Assembly: GCA_965203255.1 (NCBI GenBank)
Contig: OZ241882.1
Coordinates: forward strand, 1-64,000
Length of the DNA stretch: 64,000 nt
Source of the DNA: JAPOUP01 sp965203255
GTDB lineage: Bacteria > Pseudomonadota > Alphaproteobacteria > Rhodobacterales > Rhodobacteraceae
Direction of reading: 5' to 3'
Part shown: positions 45,003 through 55,743 of the stretch, piece after piece
Layout: every line of letters begins with the position of its first letter
How positions within the stretch are numbered: the stretch's first letter is position 1
Translations under genes and position numbers: made by a program
The notes under the pieces: model-generated
What the model was told of the DNA's origin: nothing
The model's database searches: none
The model's input: the letters and a program-made list of their open reading frames with translations, nothing else

Positions 45003-45190
45003 TTTCACAAAGGTGCTCGGCCTGGACTGCAATCGCAGGCCCGCGTCAGTAAATTCTCCCTTTCGACCGTTTTGGAGCAACCGTTGCTGAGTGCCCGACT
45101 GCCCTCATTTCCGCTTCCGAATCCATCAGGGGCCGATATTGGTCGAGAAATTTTCAGAGTAATGGTCTGCTGTAGCCATCGAAGTTGATC

Positions 45191-46255
45191 CTATTGAGTT
45201 GTGTTAGGGAGGCGCAGGAAATCTCCTCTGAACGGAATCCGTCTGCAGAATCCGCCTTCACCGGTCAGTCGGAGTTCACCGGTACAATACTCGATCTTCG
45301 CGACGGGCTCTCCGCTTGGCCACGCGACCGCTCCGATGACATGGCAAACCTCTACGCTCCCATCCTGGCAAAGGTTCAGTTCGCCAGAGTCTGGAAAGTC
45401 GTCCTCTGTCGAAAGCCCAAGCATATGATTGGCGGCCCCCTCCTCAACGCCAAGGCAGCCGTAGTGCCTGCCCGACCAGGGCGCGTAGTCACGTCCTCCG
45501 TTGGAATGCCAGAACATTGTCATGGGTATTTCGAGAGGGTTTCGTAGTGATAGATATACATCGCCCTCTATCGGCCTTGTTACAGCGGTCCATCCGAATG
45601 TGTGACCGCTCGCTTCGATCCCGACCACGAAGTCCTCATGCCGGGGATTCCAGGGATATACGGTGAGATCAACTGGCCCGTTCTGACCCGGAAATCGACG
45701 CGGGTCTGCGGACTGTGCTGGATAGATGAGTTCGGAACGGCCAAGTTCAGGGTCGCTTTCCTGTGGATTGGGCGGAGTCTCCCACATTGTCTTTGGAGAG
45801 ACACGGATTAGCGCTCCGTTTGGCACTGAGACATTTGCGTGGTTGGCGAATGATAGTCTACCTTGGCCGCCGATGAATGTATGCCGCTGGTAAACGAATG
45901 GGTGACCGTCCCTGAGGGAGAGTTCCTTGACCAGAGTCGCGTTGGAAACTGGCCTTCCGAGTACGGCTCGCAGATACGAGTCTTTGGCTGCAACAACATC
46001 CCATGATGAATTTGGAGGCCACCCATGAAACGGTGACCCACCTTCAGTGGCGGCGAATGGCGAACAGAAAAAGTCACCGCCTAGCGTTGCCATCAGCGGC
46101 GGTGCGTCCTCAGGCATGGCTTCGTCGGTTTCGACCCAAGGAGCGCGGTGCAGCGGCGCGACCTCTTGGCTGCCATCCGATACCGTAAAGCACTCTAGCA
46201 GTCCGGTTCGAGCGTCGAACGTTGCATGGATTCCATTGGCTTGAATCTTGGACAA
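45191..46255 (-). CDS. Hypothetical protein, possibly galactose-mutarotase-like fold
   Basis: A 354-residue soluble protein. It is beta-rich and includes HPFVYQRHTFIGGQGRLSFA and HANVSVPNGALIRVSPKTMW with FWHSNGGRDYAPWSGRHYGC. The spacing of aromatic and His residues, and its place near a sugar operon, recall aldose-1-epimerase-like carbohydrate-binding folds, but I do not recognise a named family. No signal peptide. A Kept-open frame of this size without decay supports a real gene. Confidence 0.7.
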   Translation of the reverse strand: MSKIQANGIHATFDARTGLLECFTVSDGSQEVAPLHRAPWVETDEAMPEDAPPLMATLGGDFFCSPFAATEGGSPFHGWPPNSSWDVVAAKDSYLRAVLGRPVSNATLVKELSLRDGHPFVYQRHTFIGGQGRLSFANHANVSVPNGALIRVSPKTMWETPPNPQESDPELGRSELIYPAQSADPRRFPGQNGPVDLTVYPWNPRHEDFVVGIEASGHTFGWTAVTRPIEGDVYLSLRNPLEIPMTMFWHSNGGRDYAPWSGRHYGCLGVEEGAANHMLGLSTEDDFPDSGELNLCQDGSVEVCHVIGAVAWPSGEPVAKIEYCTGELRLTGEGGFCRRIPFRGDFLRLPNTTQ

Positions 46256-46975
46256 GTCTGGACCTCCACTTGGTTCTTCACGTTGGCAACGTCTCGTCGG
46301 GTAGAGATCGCCTGCACCGATCTCGTCTCTGCACGCATGCGTTGCCCGTTAGGCTAGCTGAAATATCCCAAGCGCACCATAAGGCAACGCATGTGAATAT
46401 GTCCTAAGTATGGTGCGGCCCGAAACTCAACAATGCCGTAGTCGCACACAGCGGGTTTGGCGATGCCACATGGCAATGCAAGTCTCCCTGATGGCCACGG
46501 ATTTCAATGCGCGCCTCATGCAAGCGTTCCAGCATTGCCGCTCGTTACCACTACGCATCGGCCAGCTTCATCCGAGTTCGTGCGAGTGTGCGAGAATCTG
46601 GGAATTATACGGCCCCACCTTGACTGGCAACTTGATCGGACCAGTCTGCGTATCGTTCATTGACCGCATCCCTGACCGCCAATGGCTCAAACTCGGTGAA
46701 TTCGCCGCTTCGGACACGATTGTATGTAACTTGTATGTAACTCCCGAAAAATTGCTGGATCGAGACTGTCGCCAACCGCAGGAATTGGTGATTTCTGGAT
46801 AGCGAAATGAGTTCATTGGTGCCGCGAGTTCCGCCACTGACAGACCATGCAACCCGAGCCGACGACGAACAACATCCACTTGGGAGCGAAATTCCGAGGA
46901 CGGAAATCACAAATGAGCGACTCAGCAGAAGTTTGGCCACCTGGTAGTGGTGGCATTCGAATGTGTAGGATCCAT
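46256..46975. other. Long intergenic stretch (about 720 bp)
   Basis: Holds an inverted repeat ATGCGTTGCC (46337-46346) / GGCAACGCAT (46383-46392) upstream of the gene at 46255, which could be an operator. On the minus strand near 46605-46760 a short piece ending RSGEFTEFEPLAVRDAVNER looks protein-like but is not identifiable. No intact gene is seen. Confidence 0.45.
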
Positions 46976-47623
46976 TTACTTATGCGTGCCATATCTGGGA
47001 ATCTGCGGCTCTTGGCATTGCCGCGCAGTCGCCAACGTGTCGCGTACGAAAGCGATGTGCGCCGTTTCCTCAATTAGTTCCGCAAGGTACTGTGCGGCCA
47101 TCAGGGTCTTGCCAACCCCGATCGTGCCATGGTTGGCAAGGACCGCCGCCTTGATTGCCGGGTCGTCAAAAGCCGGCCCGATTTGTTTCGCAGTCTGCGG
47201 TCCGCCGTTTTCCGACAATGGAATGATGGGAATGCGCCCGATTTTTTCGACCGTCTGCACTGTCAGGCAAGGTATTTCCAGACCCGTGCTTGCGTATCCT
47301 GTGGCCCAAGGGCTGTGGCAATGGACCACGGCATCTATGTCCTCCCGACGTCGGTAGAGATCAAGATGAAATTCCAGGTCCTTGGACGGCTTCATGTCCA
47401 GTTTCGAGGGCAGAATTGTCCCGTCCAGCATCACAACCTGCAGGTTCTCGCGGGTGCATTCGTTGAATCCGACGCCCGAAGCCTTTATGATGATCGCATT
47501 GCGGTCAGCAAGCCGAACGGAAAGGTTGCCACCAGCATTTGTCTGCAGGCGCAGGTCAAAGCATCGCTTCGCGATGGCGATCAGATCATCTTTCTTTGTG
47601 GCGAGATCAGACTGTGCCAGCAT
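46976..47623 (-). CDS. Class II aldolase/adducin family protein
   Basis: A 215-residue zinc-dependent aldolase of the L-fuculose-phosphate aldolase/L-ribulose-5-phosphate epimerase family. Catalytic Glu/Lys region LDMKPSKDLEFHLDLYRRRE; zinc ligands HCHSPWATGYA; third His region AVLANHGTIGVGK. N-terminal TNAGGNLSVRL binds phosphate. Last gene of the sugar ABC operon, 9 bp after the Tm-1-like gene. A four- to six-carbon sugar-acid or sugar-phosphate substrate is inferred. Confidence 0.9.
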   Translation of the reverse strand: MLAQSDLATKKDDLIAIAKRCFDLRLQTNAGGNLSVRLADRNAIIIKASGVGFNECTRENLQVVMLDGTILPSKLDMKPSKDLEFHLDLYRRREDIDAVVHCHSPWATGYASTGLEIPCLTVQTVEKIGRIPIIPLSENGGPQTAKQIGPAFDDPAIKAAVLANHGTIGVGKTLMAAQYLAELIEETAHIAFVRDTLATARQCQEPQIPRYGTHK

Positions 47624-47632
47624 ACCAAGCCC

Positions 47633-48763
47633 TCACAGATAGGGTTTCAGAAGTTCAAGCACACGCTGCGCCGTTGGCCGCTCGTTGATGTGATGCGGTA
47701 TTGATTCGACTTCATAGTGGCTGGCCCGCGCGACCAGTATCTCGAAGCAAAGAATGCGCAAAGCCTCGTCCTCGATTTCACCGTTCGGACAGTCGCGGTG
47801 CGAAAACCCTCCCATTGGCACGATCACATGAACCGGCGCATTGGCGTCGTTCAAGTGCTTGGCGAGAATCTCGCACGTTTCCGACATTTCCTCGGGCGTC
47901 ACCTTGACGTGAGTGAATTGCGTCGAATGCTGATAATGTGGCCGTGTGCTGTGGGTCTGTTCCAATTTGTCAACAGGCCCAAACCCGAGAAAATTCAGAC
48001 CGCCGGGAAGAACGACCTGTGGCAGATTGGCCGCAGCGGTGAACCTCTGCTTCATGGGAACATGGTCGCCTGCAAAGACCAGCCGGTTCAGTTCATGACA
48101 GGTCAGGTCTACCACGGCTTTGAAGGCGCCTTCGGCGGCAAATCGCGCAAAGCCCGCTCCACCGTACCCGTTGGCGTGAAAGACCGCGCATGCTTCGCCC
48201 GTGTCCTGCAGGCCGGCCTCAATGTTGGCCGCCGCTCCGCCAGTTGCACCAAGTGCAGTCAGGCCGATCATTGGCCTTGCCAATCGTCGCGTTGGCACAG
48301 GTTGGTTGCATAAGCCCGCGATAACTGCGGCAGCCGATATGAGCGTCTGTCGGAGGAAGTCGTTCAGACCGAGTATATCGACGAGCGTTGGCACGATGAT
48401 GAACGCTTTGTCCGCCAGTGCCGGACGCGGATCGAATGGGAGTGGCGTAATCAGGACCTTGGGATGCAGCGGAGGCAGCGCATCGAAGATTTGCAGCACC
48501 ATTTCGCCACCAGTTCCTCCCCCGATTCCGACCACAACACCGATCTCTTCCGCTATCTTGCGAGCGAGCGCGTTGCCCACCCGTTCAGCGACCTCGACCA
48601 TGCAGCGCTTCTTTTCGTTGCCGTCGAGGGGAGATGCCCCTGCCTGCAGGGAAATGTCGACAAGATTCACGGACACGCCGAGCCGCTCCATTTCAACCCG
48701 GAGGAAGTTGGCTTCCGCCTCTTTGGTCATCAGCGTGGCCAGGAGTGTTGCCCTTGCCGCCAT
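47633..48763 (-). CDS. Tm-1-like ATP-binding protein (UPF0261)
   Basis: A 376-residue protein of the Tm-1/UPF0261 family, named after a plant antiviral protein domain; bacterial members are metabolic with unknown reaction. Features: VVVGIGGGTGGEMVLQIFD, GLTALGATGGAAANIEAGLQ, HANGYGGAGFARFAAEGAF and VIVPMGGFSHRDCPNGEIED. GTG 48766 and ATG 48763 are both in frame right after the permease stop; ATG is preferred. Association with a sugar transporter and an aldolase points to a catabolic role. Confidence 0.9.
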   Translation of the reverse strand: MAARATLLATLMTKEAEANFLRVEMERLGVSVNLVDISLQAGASPLDGNEKKRCMVEVAERVGNALARKIAEEIGVVVGIGGGTGGEMVLQIFDALPPLHPKVLITPLPFDPRPALADKAFIIVPTLVDILGLNDFLRQTLISAAAVIAGLCNQPVPTRRLARPMIGLTALGATGGAAANIEAGLQDTGEACAVFHANGYGGAGFARFAAEGAFKAVVDLTCHELNRLVFAGDHVPMKQRFTAAANLPQVVLPGGLNFLGFGPVDKLEQTHSTRPHYQHSTQFTHVKVTPEEMSETCEILAKHLNDANAPVHVIVPMGGFSHRDCPNGEIEDEALRILCFEILVARASHYEVESIPHHINERPTAQRVLELLKPYL

Positions 48764-48766
48764 CAC

Positions 48767-49708
48767 CTAGCCTTTGACCGCACCGGCAGTCATCCCGGTG
48801 ATGATCTGACGCGACGCAAACAGCGTAAACAGGATGGGCGGCACAGCCAGCAGCATGCCGGTGGCCATGATCGTGCCCCACTCGATGCTGAACTCACTGG
48901 TATTGTTCACGATCAGGATCGGAACGGTCTTGGTGTCCCGGTCAGCCAGCGCTGAGGCCAGGAGATATTCGTTCCACGCAATGCGAAATGTGAAGATTGC
49001 GGCGGCGGCTAGCCCTGGCTTGATCAGCGGCATTACAATTCGGTAGAACACCTGAAACGGTCCTGCGCCGTCGATGCGAGCGGCCTCTTCCAGCGATCGC
49101 GGAACTTGCACGATGAAGCTCTGCAGAATCCATATTACGAAAGGCAGGTTCATTGCGACGTAGATCAAGATGATTCCGGAGTGGGTTCCAGCAAGGCATA
49201 CATCGCCACGTCCGCCAAAAGCGTCACGGATCCAAGCGCCGACAAGCGATTGTTTGTCTATGCAAAATACATTGTTCCAGAGACCGAACACCGGAACCAG
49301 CAAGACTGCGGGCGGAACCATGCGCACGGCAAGCGTGGCGAGTGAAACACTGTCGCGCCCCATGAACCGAAAGCGAACGAGCGCATAGGCTGCCATGCAG
49401 CCAATGTAGAGCGTCAGTGCCGTGGAAATCAGCGCAATGATGATCGAATTAATGAAAGCCCCGCCGAAACGGATAGCGCAGAAGTCCAGATGATCGGGTT
49501 CGTACCAAAGTATGTCACAAAGCGCGGTTTCATAGTTCTGTATTGTAGGCATGAAGAAGAGAGCGCTGGTTCCAGATATGATCTCGATGTCGGTCTTGAA
49601 AGAATTCGAGAACATCAGGAACACGGGCCCGACCGACATGAATGCCAACGTCACGAGCAGGGCGTAGAACGCAGGGTGCTGACGATCGCCGTGATGCCGT
49701 GCCGCCAT
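48767..49708 (-). CDS. Carbohydrate ABC transporter permease, MalG type
   Basis: A 313-residue inner-membrane permease. About six helices; the EAA motif EEAARIDGAGPFQVFYRIVM contacts the ATPase. FINSIIIALISTALTLYIGC is the start of the core domain. It ends directly before the Tm-1-like gene (no gap) and starts 5 bp after the partner permease. Substrate undefined. Confidence 0.92.
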   Translation of the reverse strand: MAARHHGDRQHPAFYALLVTLAFMSVGPVFLMFSNSFKTDIEIISGTSALFFMPTIQNYETALCDILWYEPDHLDFCAIRFGGAFINSIIIALISTALTLYIGCMAAYALVRFRFMGRDSVSLATLAVRMVPPAVLLVPVFGLWNNVFCIDKQSLVGAWIRDAFGGRGDVCLAGTHSGIILIYVAMNLPFVIWILQSFIVQVPRSLEEAARIDGAGPFQVFYRIVMPLIKPGLAAAAIFTFRIAWNEYLLASALADRDTKTVPILIVNNTSEFSIEWGTIMATGMLLAVPPILFTLFASRQIITGMTAGAVKG

Positions 49709-49713
49709 CTTGC

Positions 49714-50655
49714 CTATCCTTCCTCTTCAGAGCGGTACCGCTCTCTTTCCGAACGCCCCTCCTGCCAGCGCGTGAAGGCGAGCATTCCCAGTGTCAGCAG
49801 CAAAAGCAGCAACAGCAGATAATTCGACATCGCCGCTGCCTCGCCCAATTCCCGGAATTCCTGCGCCGTCCGCGAAATGCGTAGAGCCAGTATCTCGGTG
49901 GCCAGCCCAGGCCCGCCTTCTGTCATGACCAAAATCACCTCAAGCACCTTGAAAGCGTCAATCAGGCGCAGAAGCGTTGTCACGATCAACACAGGCATCA
50001 TGAGCGGGAGCTTGATGTGCACAATGAGTTGCCAACCTGTCGCTCCATCGATTCGGGCCGCCTCAAGTGCTGACCGCGGCAGCGACTGAAGGGCCGCAAG
50101 TGCAAGGATGAAAATGAAGGGGGTCCATTGCCAGATGTCCGCGACTATGACGGAGAGCAGCGCGTGTCCTCCCAGCCAGTCGACCCCGTCAAGTCCAAAG
50201 GTCGAAAGCCACCGATTGAATGTGCCCTCCGTGGGATGGTACATGAAACGCCACATCAACCCGACAACCACAGGTGCGATCATCATTGGCAGGATGAAGA
50301 GCGTCCGCAGCAGGGACATGCCACGCATATTGCGATCGAGCAGCAATGCAAGACCCACGCCGATAATCATCTCGAAGAACACAACGGAAACCGCGAATTT
50401 CAGAGTGACCGAAACGCTCTCCCAGAAAGCGGCATCGAGCCAAAGTTTCGTGTAGTTGCCGAATCCGATGAACTCGCTTTCCAAGAGGGTCTGGCTGGGA
50501 TCCCAAGCCCGGAAACTACCGTAGACCATGTAGAGCAGCGGAAAGAACAAGGAGACTGCCATGATTATGGCAGCGGGAGCCAAGAACAGGTACGGGGTCG
50601 AAATGTTGAACTTATAGCGATTCACGGAAATGCAGACTGTTTGGTGAAGCCTCAA
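49714..50655 (-). CDS. Carbohydrate ABC transporter permease, MalF/UgpA type
   Basis: A 313-residue inner-membrane permease. The N-terminal helix PYLFLAPAAIIMAVSLFFPL is followed by the core with FFEMIIGVGLALLLDRNMRG and the EAA loop RSALEAARIDGATGWQLIVH. The C-terminal helix is Leu-rich and followed by a charged tail. It forms a heterodimer with the MalG-type neighbour. Confidence 0.92.
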   Translation of the reverse strand: MRLHQTVCISVNRYKFNISTPYLFLAPAAIIMAVSLFFPLLYMVYGSFRAWDPSQTLLESEFIGFGNYTKLWLDAAFWESVSVTLKFAVSVVFFEMIIGVGLALLLDRNMRGMSLLRTLFILPMMIAPVVVGLMWRFMYHPTEGTFNRWLSTFGLDGVDWLGGHALLSVIVADIWQWTPFIFILALAALQSLPRSALEAARIDGATGWQLIVHIKLPLMMPVLIVTTLLRLIDAFKVLEVILVMTEGGPGLATEILALRISRTAQEFRELGEAAAMSNYLLLLLLLLTLGMLAFTRWQEGRSERERYRSEEEG

Positions 50656-50703
50656 CCATTTAGCGTGGCCCGCACGCGGTTGCGGGCCACGCAGCTATCC
50701 TGG

Positions 50704-52035
50704 TCACTGCCAGATGTAGTACCCCTCTTCTTCCATGAGCGCCCGAGTGCGTTCGGCGACGCCATCCAGCGCTTGCTGCGGATCAAGCCCCTCGGTCAGG
50801 ACCTTTGACATGGTCGTTCCGATGTCCGCGTTGATCCTTCCCCAAGGCGGGATGATGGGACGCCAGTCCGGATCGGCATACTTGAGCGCTTCCCCGAAAG
50901 TGGCCGCAAAGGGATATTTGGCCTGAACCTCCGGATCTGCATAGGTCGAGAATCTCGACGGATTGCCGCCGGCCAGGGTGATCAGCTTGTCTCCTTCCTT
51001 CGAGGTCATCCACTGCATCAGCAGGAATGCCGCTTCCTTGTTCTCGGCATTGGAAGGTATCGCGATCCCGAATCCGCCGGTCTGGCTGCCTCGACGCACG
51101 CCTGCAGGGTGCAGCGCGTATCCGACCTTGCCGGAAACCTGGCTTTTCCCGGGGTCCTCGAAACCGGGTGCGAACGCGATGGAATCCATAAACATGGCCG
51201 CTTGACCGGTCGCAAAGGCGTTGGCGGCTTCGGACGGGCCAAATGCGCTGCTGCCTTCAGGTCCGCAGTCAACGATCGTCTTCAGGGCATTTGCCGCATC
51301 TAGACCAGCGCGGTTGTTTATGATGGGGTTCCAATTGTCGTCGAAGACCCGGCCGCCAAGTGGGGCCAAATGCAGCAGGAACGCATGGCTGGCCTGATGG
51401 CCGGAGGCCGCCCGCGATGCCATGCCGCCCATTCCCGGTTCAAGTTCCGGGATCCTGCATGTCACGTCCAGCAATTCGTCATAAGTTTCCGGAACCTTCA
51501 ACCCGTGCTTTTCAAAGATGTCCTTGCGGTACATCAGGACTGACGTCTCCGACCCCGACGGCAGTCCAAACAGCGAGCCTGTCGGTCCCGGCAGGTACCC
51601 TTTTGCTCCGCCGGCAACGCCGATATTCTGAACGTAGCCGTCAATTAGATCCCCAGCGTCATACCCTGGATCGGCCAGCTTCGGGTTCATGAAGTACTTA
51701 GCCAGGTTCTCGAGTTGGTCCGCATAGACGTAGTCCGCCTTGGAAAACACCACGTAGGAAATGAGGTCGTAGGCGCCCTCTTCCTGCGCTAGTTCCAGAG
51801 TCTGGCGTTCACGCATTTTGAGATAGGGGAGTTGGTCCACCTCCACCTCTATGCCGGTTTGCCTCGTGAACTCCGGCAGTACCTTCACGACCGAGTTGTA
51901 GTGCGGAAATGCCGGAAAGTTGACAATGAGTCTGGTTCCGGCATATTCTGCGTAAGGGTTTGCGAATGCGCTGGAAAACGAAAGAGCGAGCGCTGTCGCT
52001 CCCGGGATTCCAAGTCTTTCAACAATTGTCGGCAT
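50704..52035 (-). CDS. Extracellular solute-binding protein, family 1
   Basis: A 443-residue periplasmic sugar-type binding protein. Signal peptide about 1-25 (GATALALSFSSAFA). Family features: FPHYNSVVKVLPEFTRQTGI, YGLPSGSETSVLMYRKDIFE-type segment around 150-170, and GGFGIAIPSNAENKEAAFLL. It lies between the ATPase and the permeases, normal for carbohydrate importers. Ligand not deducible. Confidence 0.92.
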   Translation of the reverse strand: MPTIVERLGIPGATALALSFSSAFANPYAEYAGTRLIVNFPAFPHYNSVVKVLPEFTRQTGIEVEVDQLPYLKMRERQTLELAQEEGAYDLISYVVFSKADYVYADQLENLAKYFMNPKLADPGYDAGDLIDGYVQNIGVAGGAKGYLPGPTGSLFGLPSGSETSVLMYRKDIFEKHGLKVPETYDELLDVTCRIPELEPGMGGMASRAASGHQASHAFLLHLAPLGGRVFDDNWNPIINNRAGLDAANALKTIVDCGPEGSSAFGPSEAANAFATGQAAMFMDSIAFAPGFEDPGKSQVSGKVGYALHPAGVRRGSQTGGFGIAIPSNAENKEAAFLLMQWMTSKEGDKLITLAGGNPSRFSTYADPEVQAKYPFAATFGEALKYADPDWRPIIPPWGRINADIGTTMSKVLTEGLDPQQALDGVAERTRALMEEEGYYIWQ

Positions 52036-52066
52036 AAGTTCCTCCTTCTTGTCGATTGAACTGGCA

Positions 52067-53155
<1,089 letters not shown>

Positions 53156-53186
53156 CGAATCCCGAATCTCCTAGGTGCCGCTATTT

Positions 53187-53240
53187 TTGCATACAAAAAA
53201 GAAATAAGATATGCAAGTTTACATTTCAGACCTGAAATGT
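53187..53240. promoter_or_regulatory. Divergent control region with two palindromes
   Basis: Between the MalK-type gene and the regulator. TTGCATA (53187-53193) pairs with TATGCAA (53210-53216), and the 20-bp ACATTTCAGACCTGAAATGT (53221-53240) is a 9-2-9 palindrome. Such sites commonly bind GntR/FCD dimers, so autoregulation and control of the ABC operon are likely. Confidence 0.55.
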
Positions 53241-53275
53241 GTATCGAATCAGAGACTGGGAGAACGAGGCAAGAC

Positions 53276-53941
53276 ATGTTGAACAGCGCTGCAAACCGAG
53301 TCGAAGGCCAGAAACACTCGATGGCACAGCGAATCGAACAGGCACTCCTGGAAGAGATCGGATCGGGCGGCCTAGGGCCGGGCCAAAGACTGGACGAGGT
53401 CGGCCTCGCAAGGCGATTCGGGGCTTCGCGAACCCCAGTGCGCGAGGCGCTCTCCCGCCTGACCGCGCAGGGCATCCTTGTCCAAGGCGAGAGACGTGGC
53501 GTCTTTGTCGCGGAATACAGTCGAGCAGAGCTCAGCCAGATATTTGAGGCCATGTACGAAATCGAAGCCACATGCGCAAGGATTGCCTCGCAGCGCCTTA
53601 CACTCCTTTCCAGGTCAGAGATTGCGGCGGCGCAAGCCGCTTGCGTGGCTGCCGCCGAAAACGGTGATCGGTCGCAATACCTGCGTGCGAACGAGTTATT
53701 TCATCTGGCCATCTACCGGGCCACGGGAAATCCATACATTGCCGAGATCGCATCCGAGTTCCGTCGACGCACCGGTCCCTTCCGGGCAAAGAAGTTCGAA
53801 ACCCGCGACGACCTCCTTGCTTCCGCGCGGAGCCATGAGGGATTGATCAACGACATTTTCTCTGAGGATTCGGCGGCCGCATCCCGAAGCATGCGCAGCC
53901 ATATGACCGCGAGCTTCCTCGAAACGCTCAAGGCGAATTGA
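53276..53941 (+). CDS. GntR-family regulator with FCD ligand domain
   Basis: 221 residues. N-terminal winged helix-turn-helix at about 12-78 (GPGQRLDEVGLARRFGASRT with PVREALSRLTAQGIL). C-terminal all-helical FCD domain (IFEAMYEIEATCARIASQRL, ANELFHLAIYRATGNPYI) with metal/ligand His and Asp positions. ATG 53276 has GAGG 6 bp upstream; an earlier ATG at 53237 lies inside the palindrome and is less likely. Expected to repress or induce the divergent sugar operon in response to a pathway acid. Confidence 0.92.
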   Translation: MLNSAANRVEGQKHSMAQRIEQALLEEIGSGGLGPGQRLDEVGLARRFGASRTPVREALSRLTAQGILVQGERRGVFVAEYSRAELSQIFEAMYEIEATCARIASQRLTLLSRSEIAAAQAACVAAAENGDRSQYLRANELFHLAIYRATGNPYIAEIASEFRRRTGPFRAKKFETRDDLLASARSHEGLINDIFSEDSAAASRSMRSHMTASFLETLKAN

Positions 53942-54032
53942 GGCCAAGCGGTACCGGATATTCGTCTTGTAAACGTGTCCGGTTTCATTCTTTTGTGCAC
54001 ACAATCTGAATCACTGAACACGGAGTGATCCC

Positions 54033-54965
54033 ATGACCGTTGCAGAGACGAGAATCTATCCCATAAACACAGGCTGGCTCCATGGGGATCTCGGAACCTA
54101 CATTTTCTGGAAAGGGCCAGCAGGAAAGAAGAAGTGGCAGCCGGTCTACTGCCACTTCGTCGACACCGGTGAGCACAAGATCCTGATTGATACCGGGCTG
54201 CCGAAACAGGAGCGCGCCAGCAAGTATCACCACAGCTGTGAGAAGCGCGGATGCCTGCAGGTGCACGAGCATCTGGAACAGATACTCGGTCTGCATCCCG
54301 ACCAGATCGACGTGATCATCTTCACACATCTTCACTGGGATCATGTACAGAACATGAAGGAGTTCAGAAACGCTCGCTTCATCGCTCCGAAAGCGGAACT
54401 TGAGATGGCTTACAATCCGCTGCCTCTCTATTACCGCACCTATGAATGCGGCGTTCTCGGCATCGAACCGGCCTATGCGGGATGCGTCTTCGAGGCCGTG
54501 AGCGGCGAATGCGAGGTGCTGCCCGGAATCACGATGTTTCCGACTCCGGGACACTCTGTGGGACATATGGCCGTGAGTGTCGCCACCAGTGCGGGTGACA
54601 TCGTGGTTTGCGGCGACGCGATTTTCGAGGAACGCAATCTGGAACCGAATCCTGCCGAAATGTGGCGTTACTGGGTGCCCGCAAGGTTCGTGAACTCCTA
54701 TGACGGCTGGAAGTCGGTCGAAGAACTGGACAAGCGCGCGGACTACGTCTTGCCGTGTCATGACCATGCAGCGAATTCGCGCTCGGACGTCTTTCCTTAT
54801 GAAGGCATGCCGCTTCGCAGGCGACGCCAGGTGATTCCAGGCTACCAGTTCTATTTCGGTGACATGCCGACCGGTGCAGCTGGTAGGGAGGCGCCTGCAA
54901 TGGCGGCTGAAGACGTCGATGCTTACGTCTCGAGCCTCGCCAGACCCGAAGATATGGAAGACTGA
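54033..54965 (+). CDS. MBL-fold hydrolase, AHL-lactonase-like
   Basis: 310 residues, metallo-beta-lactamase fold. Zinc motif FTHLHWDHVQNM (HxHxDH) with later TPGHSVGH, CGDAIF and the final CHDH. GDLGTYIFW near the N-terminus and the length resemble N-acyl homoserine lactonases (AttM/AiiA-like), but related lactonases for sugar lactones exist. Next to a sugar operon, a sugar-lactone substrate is as plausible as quorum quenching. Downstream of the GntR gene, same strand. Confidence 0.88.
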   Translation: MTVAETRIYPINTGWLHGDLGTYIFWKGPAGKKKWQPVYCHFVDTGEHKILIDTGLPKQERASKYHHSCEKRGCLQVHEHLEQILGLHPDQIDVIIFTHLHWDHVQNMKEFRNARFIAPKAELEMAYNPLPLYYRTYECGVLGIEPAYAGCVFEAVSGECEVLPGITMFPTPGHSVGHMAVSVATSAGDIVVCGDAIFEERNLEPNPAEMWRYWVPARFVNSYDGWKSVEELDKRADYVLPCHDHAANSRSDVFPYEGMPLRRRRQVIPGYQFYFGDMPTGAAGREAPAMAAEDVDAYVSSLARPEDMED

Positions 54966-55741
54966 ACTCTGGCGCTTTCCCGGTGGTCCAGTTCCAGGAG
55001 ATCCAGCGAAATCTTGCGGCGGCCGGGATCTGTGAAACCGGGGGTTCTCCCGCTTTTGTCAGTCTTTGCCAACCGTTGCGCCGGTCCTGATTCCCGGTCA
55101 AACACCCGATTTCGATCGTCCGGTTGGGCGCGAAACGGTCCTGAGAGGCTTACCGGGCGGATGAAGACGTAGTGCTGAGCTGCGTGATAGTTTGACAATA
55201 GCTCTTGAGTCGAGCGACATGGCGCATTCCGGGAGTTCGTACATTGCATGACGGGAAGCGTTCCGGATCATCGTAAGGGTACCGGATGGCATATTCTGTT
55301 GTCGCCTGCTCCGTATGGAGCGGCCATTGCCGACGCCTCAAAGATACATCGTTTGACCCGAGTCTCGCATCGAATTCCACATGTGGAAATGCGGTCGATT
55401 GATCTGCGGCTTGGCTTTCGCCATGACGCAACTCGTGCTGAGGGTTCACAAGCCGTAGCTTTCAGAGCCGCGCCGACTTCCTGACCGGCTCGCTTGGCTG
55501 CCGGCAATCATTACGTCCCGGCAGTGGAGGTCGGGGCGAAGTTTCATCCTGTCACTGGATACGTTTCCGTTCGTTCTCGCACTTGCGGAAGTTGAAGGAG
55601 TCCATTTGTCAAAGTCACATCCGGCCCGTATGGTGCCGCCGCGGATTTTGCATAGGACTCTCATCTCGGTGACGGAGCGCTGTCGGCAGCGACCTAAGGT
55701 CGAGGAAATCGGAAATTTTGATTTACCGTGGTTTTTATTCA
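54966..55741. other. Intergenic stretch (about 780 bp), no recognised gene
   Basis: Short frames only, with no family motif or clear ribosome-binding site. Ends at the third IS30 copy. It may contain decayed sequence. Confidence 0.5.
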
Positions 55742-55743
55742 CA
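55742..55743. repeat. 2-bp target duplication (CA) left of IS30 copy 3
   Basis: CA at 55742-55743 and 57134-57135 frame the element; the match extends to CACA, so a 4-bp duplication is also possible. Confidence 0.6.
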
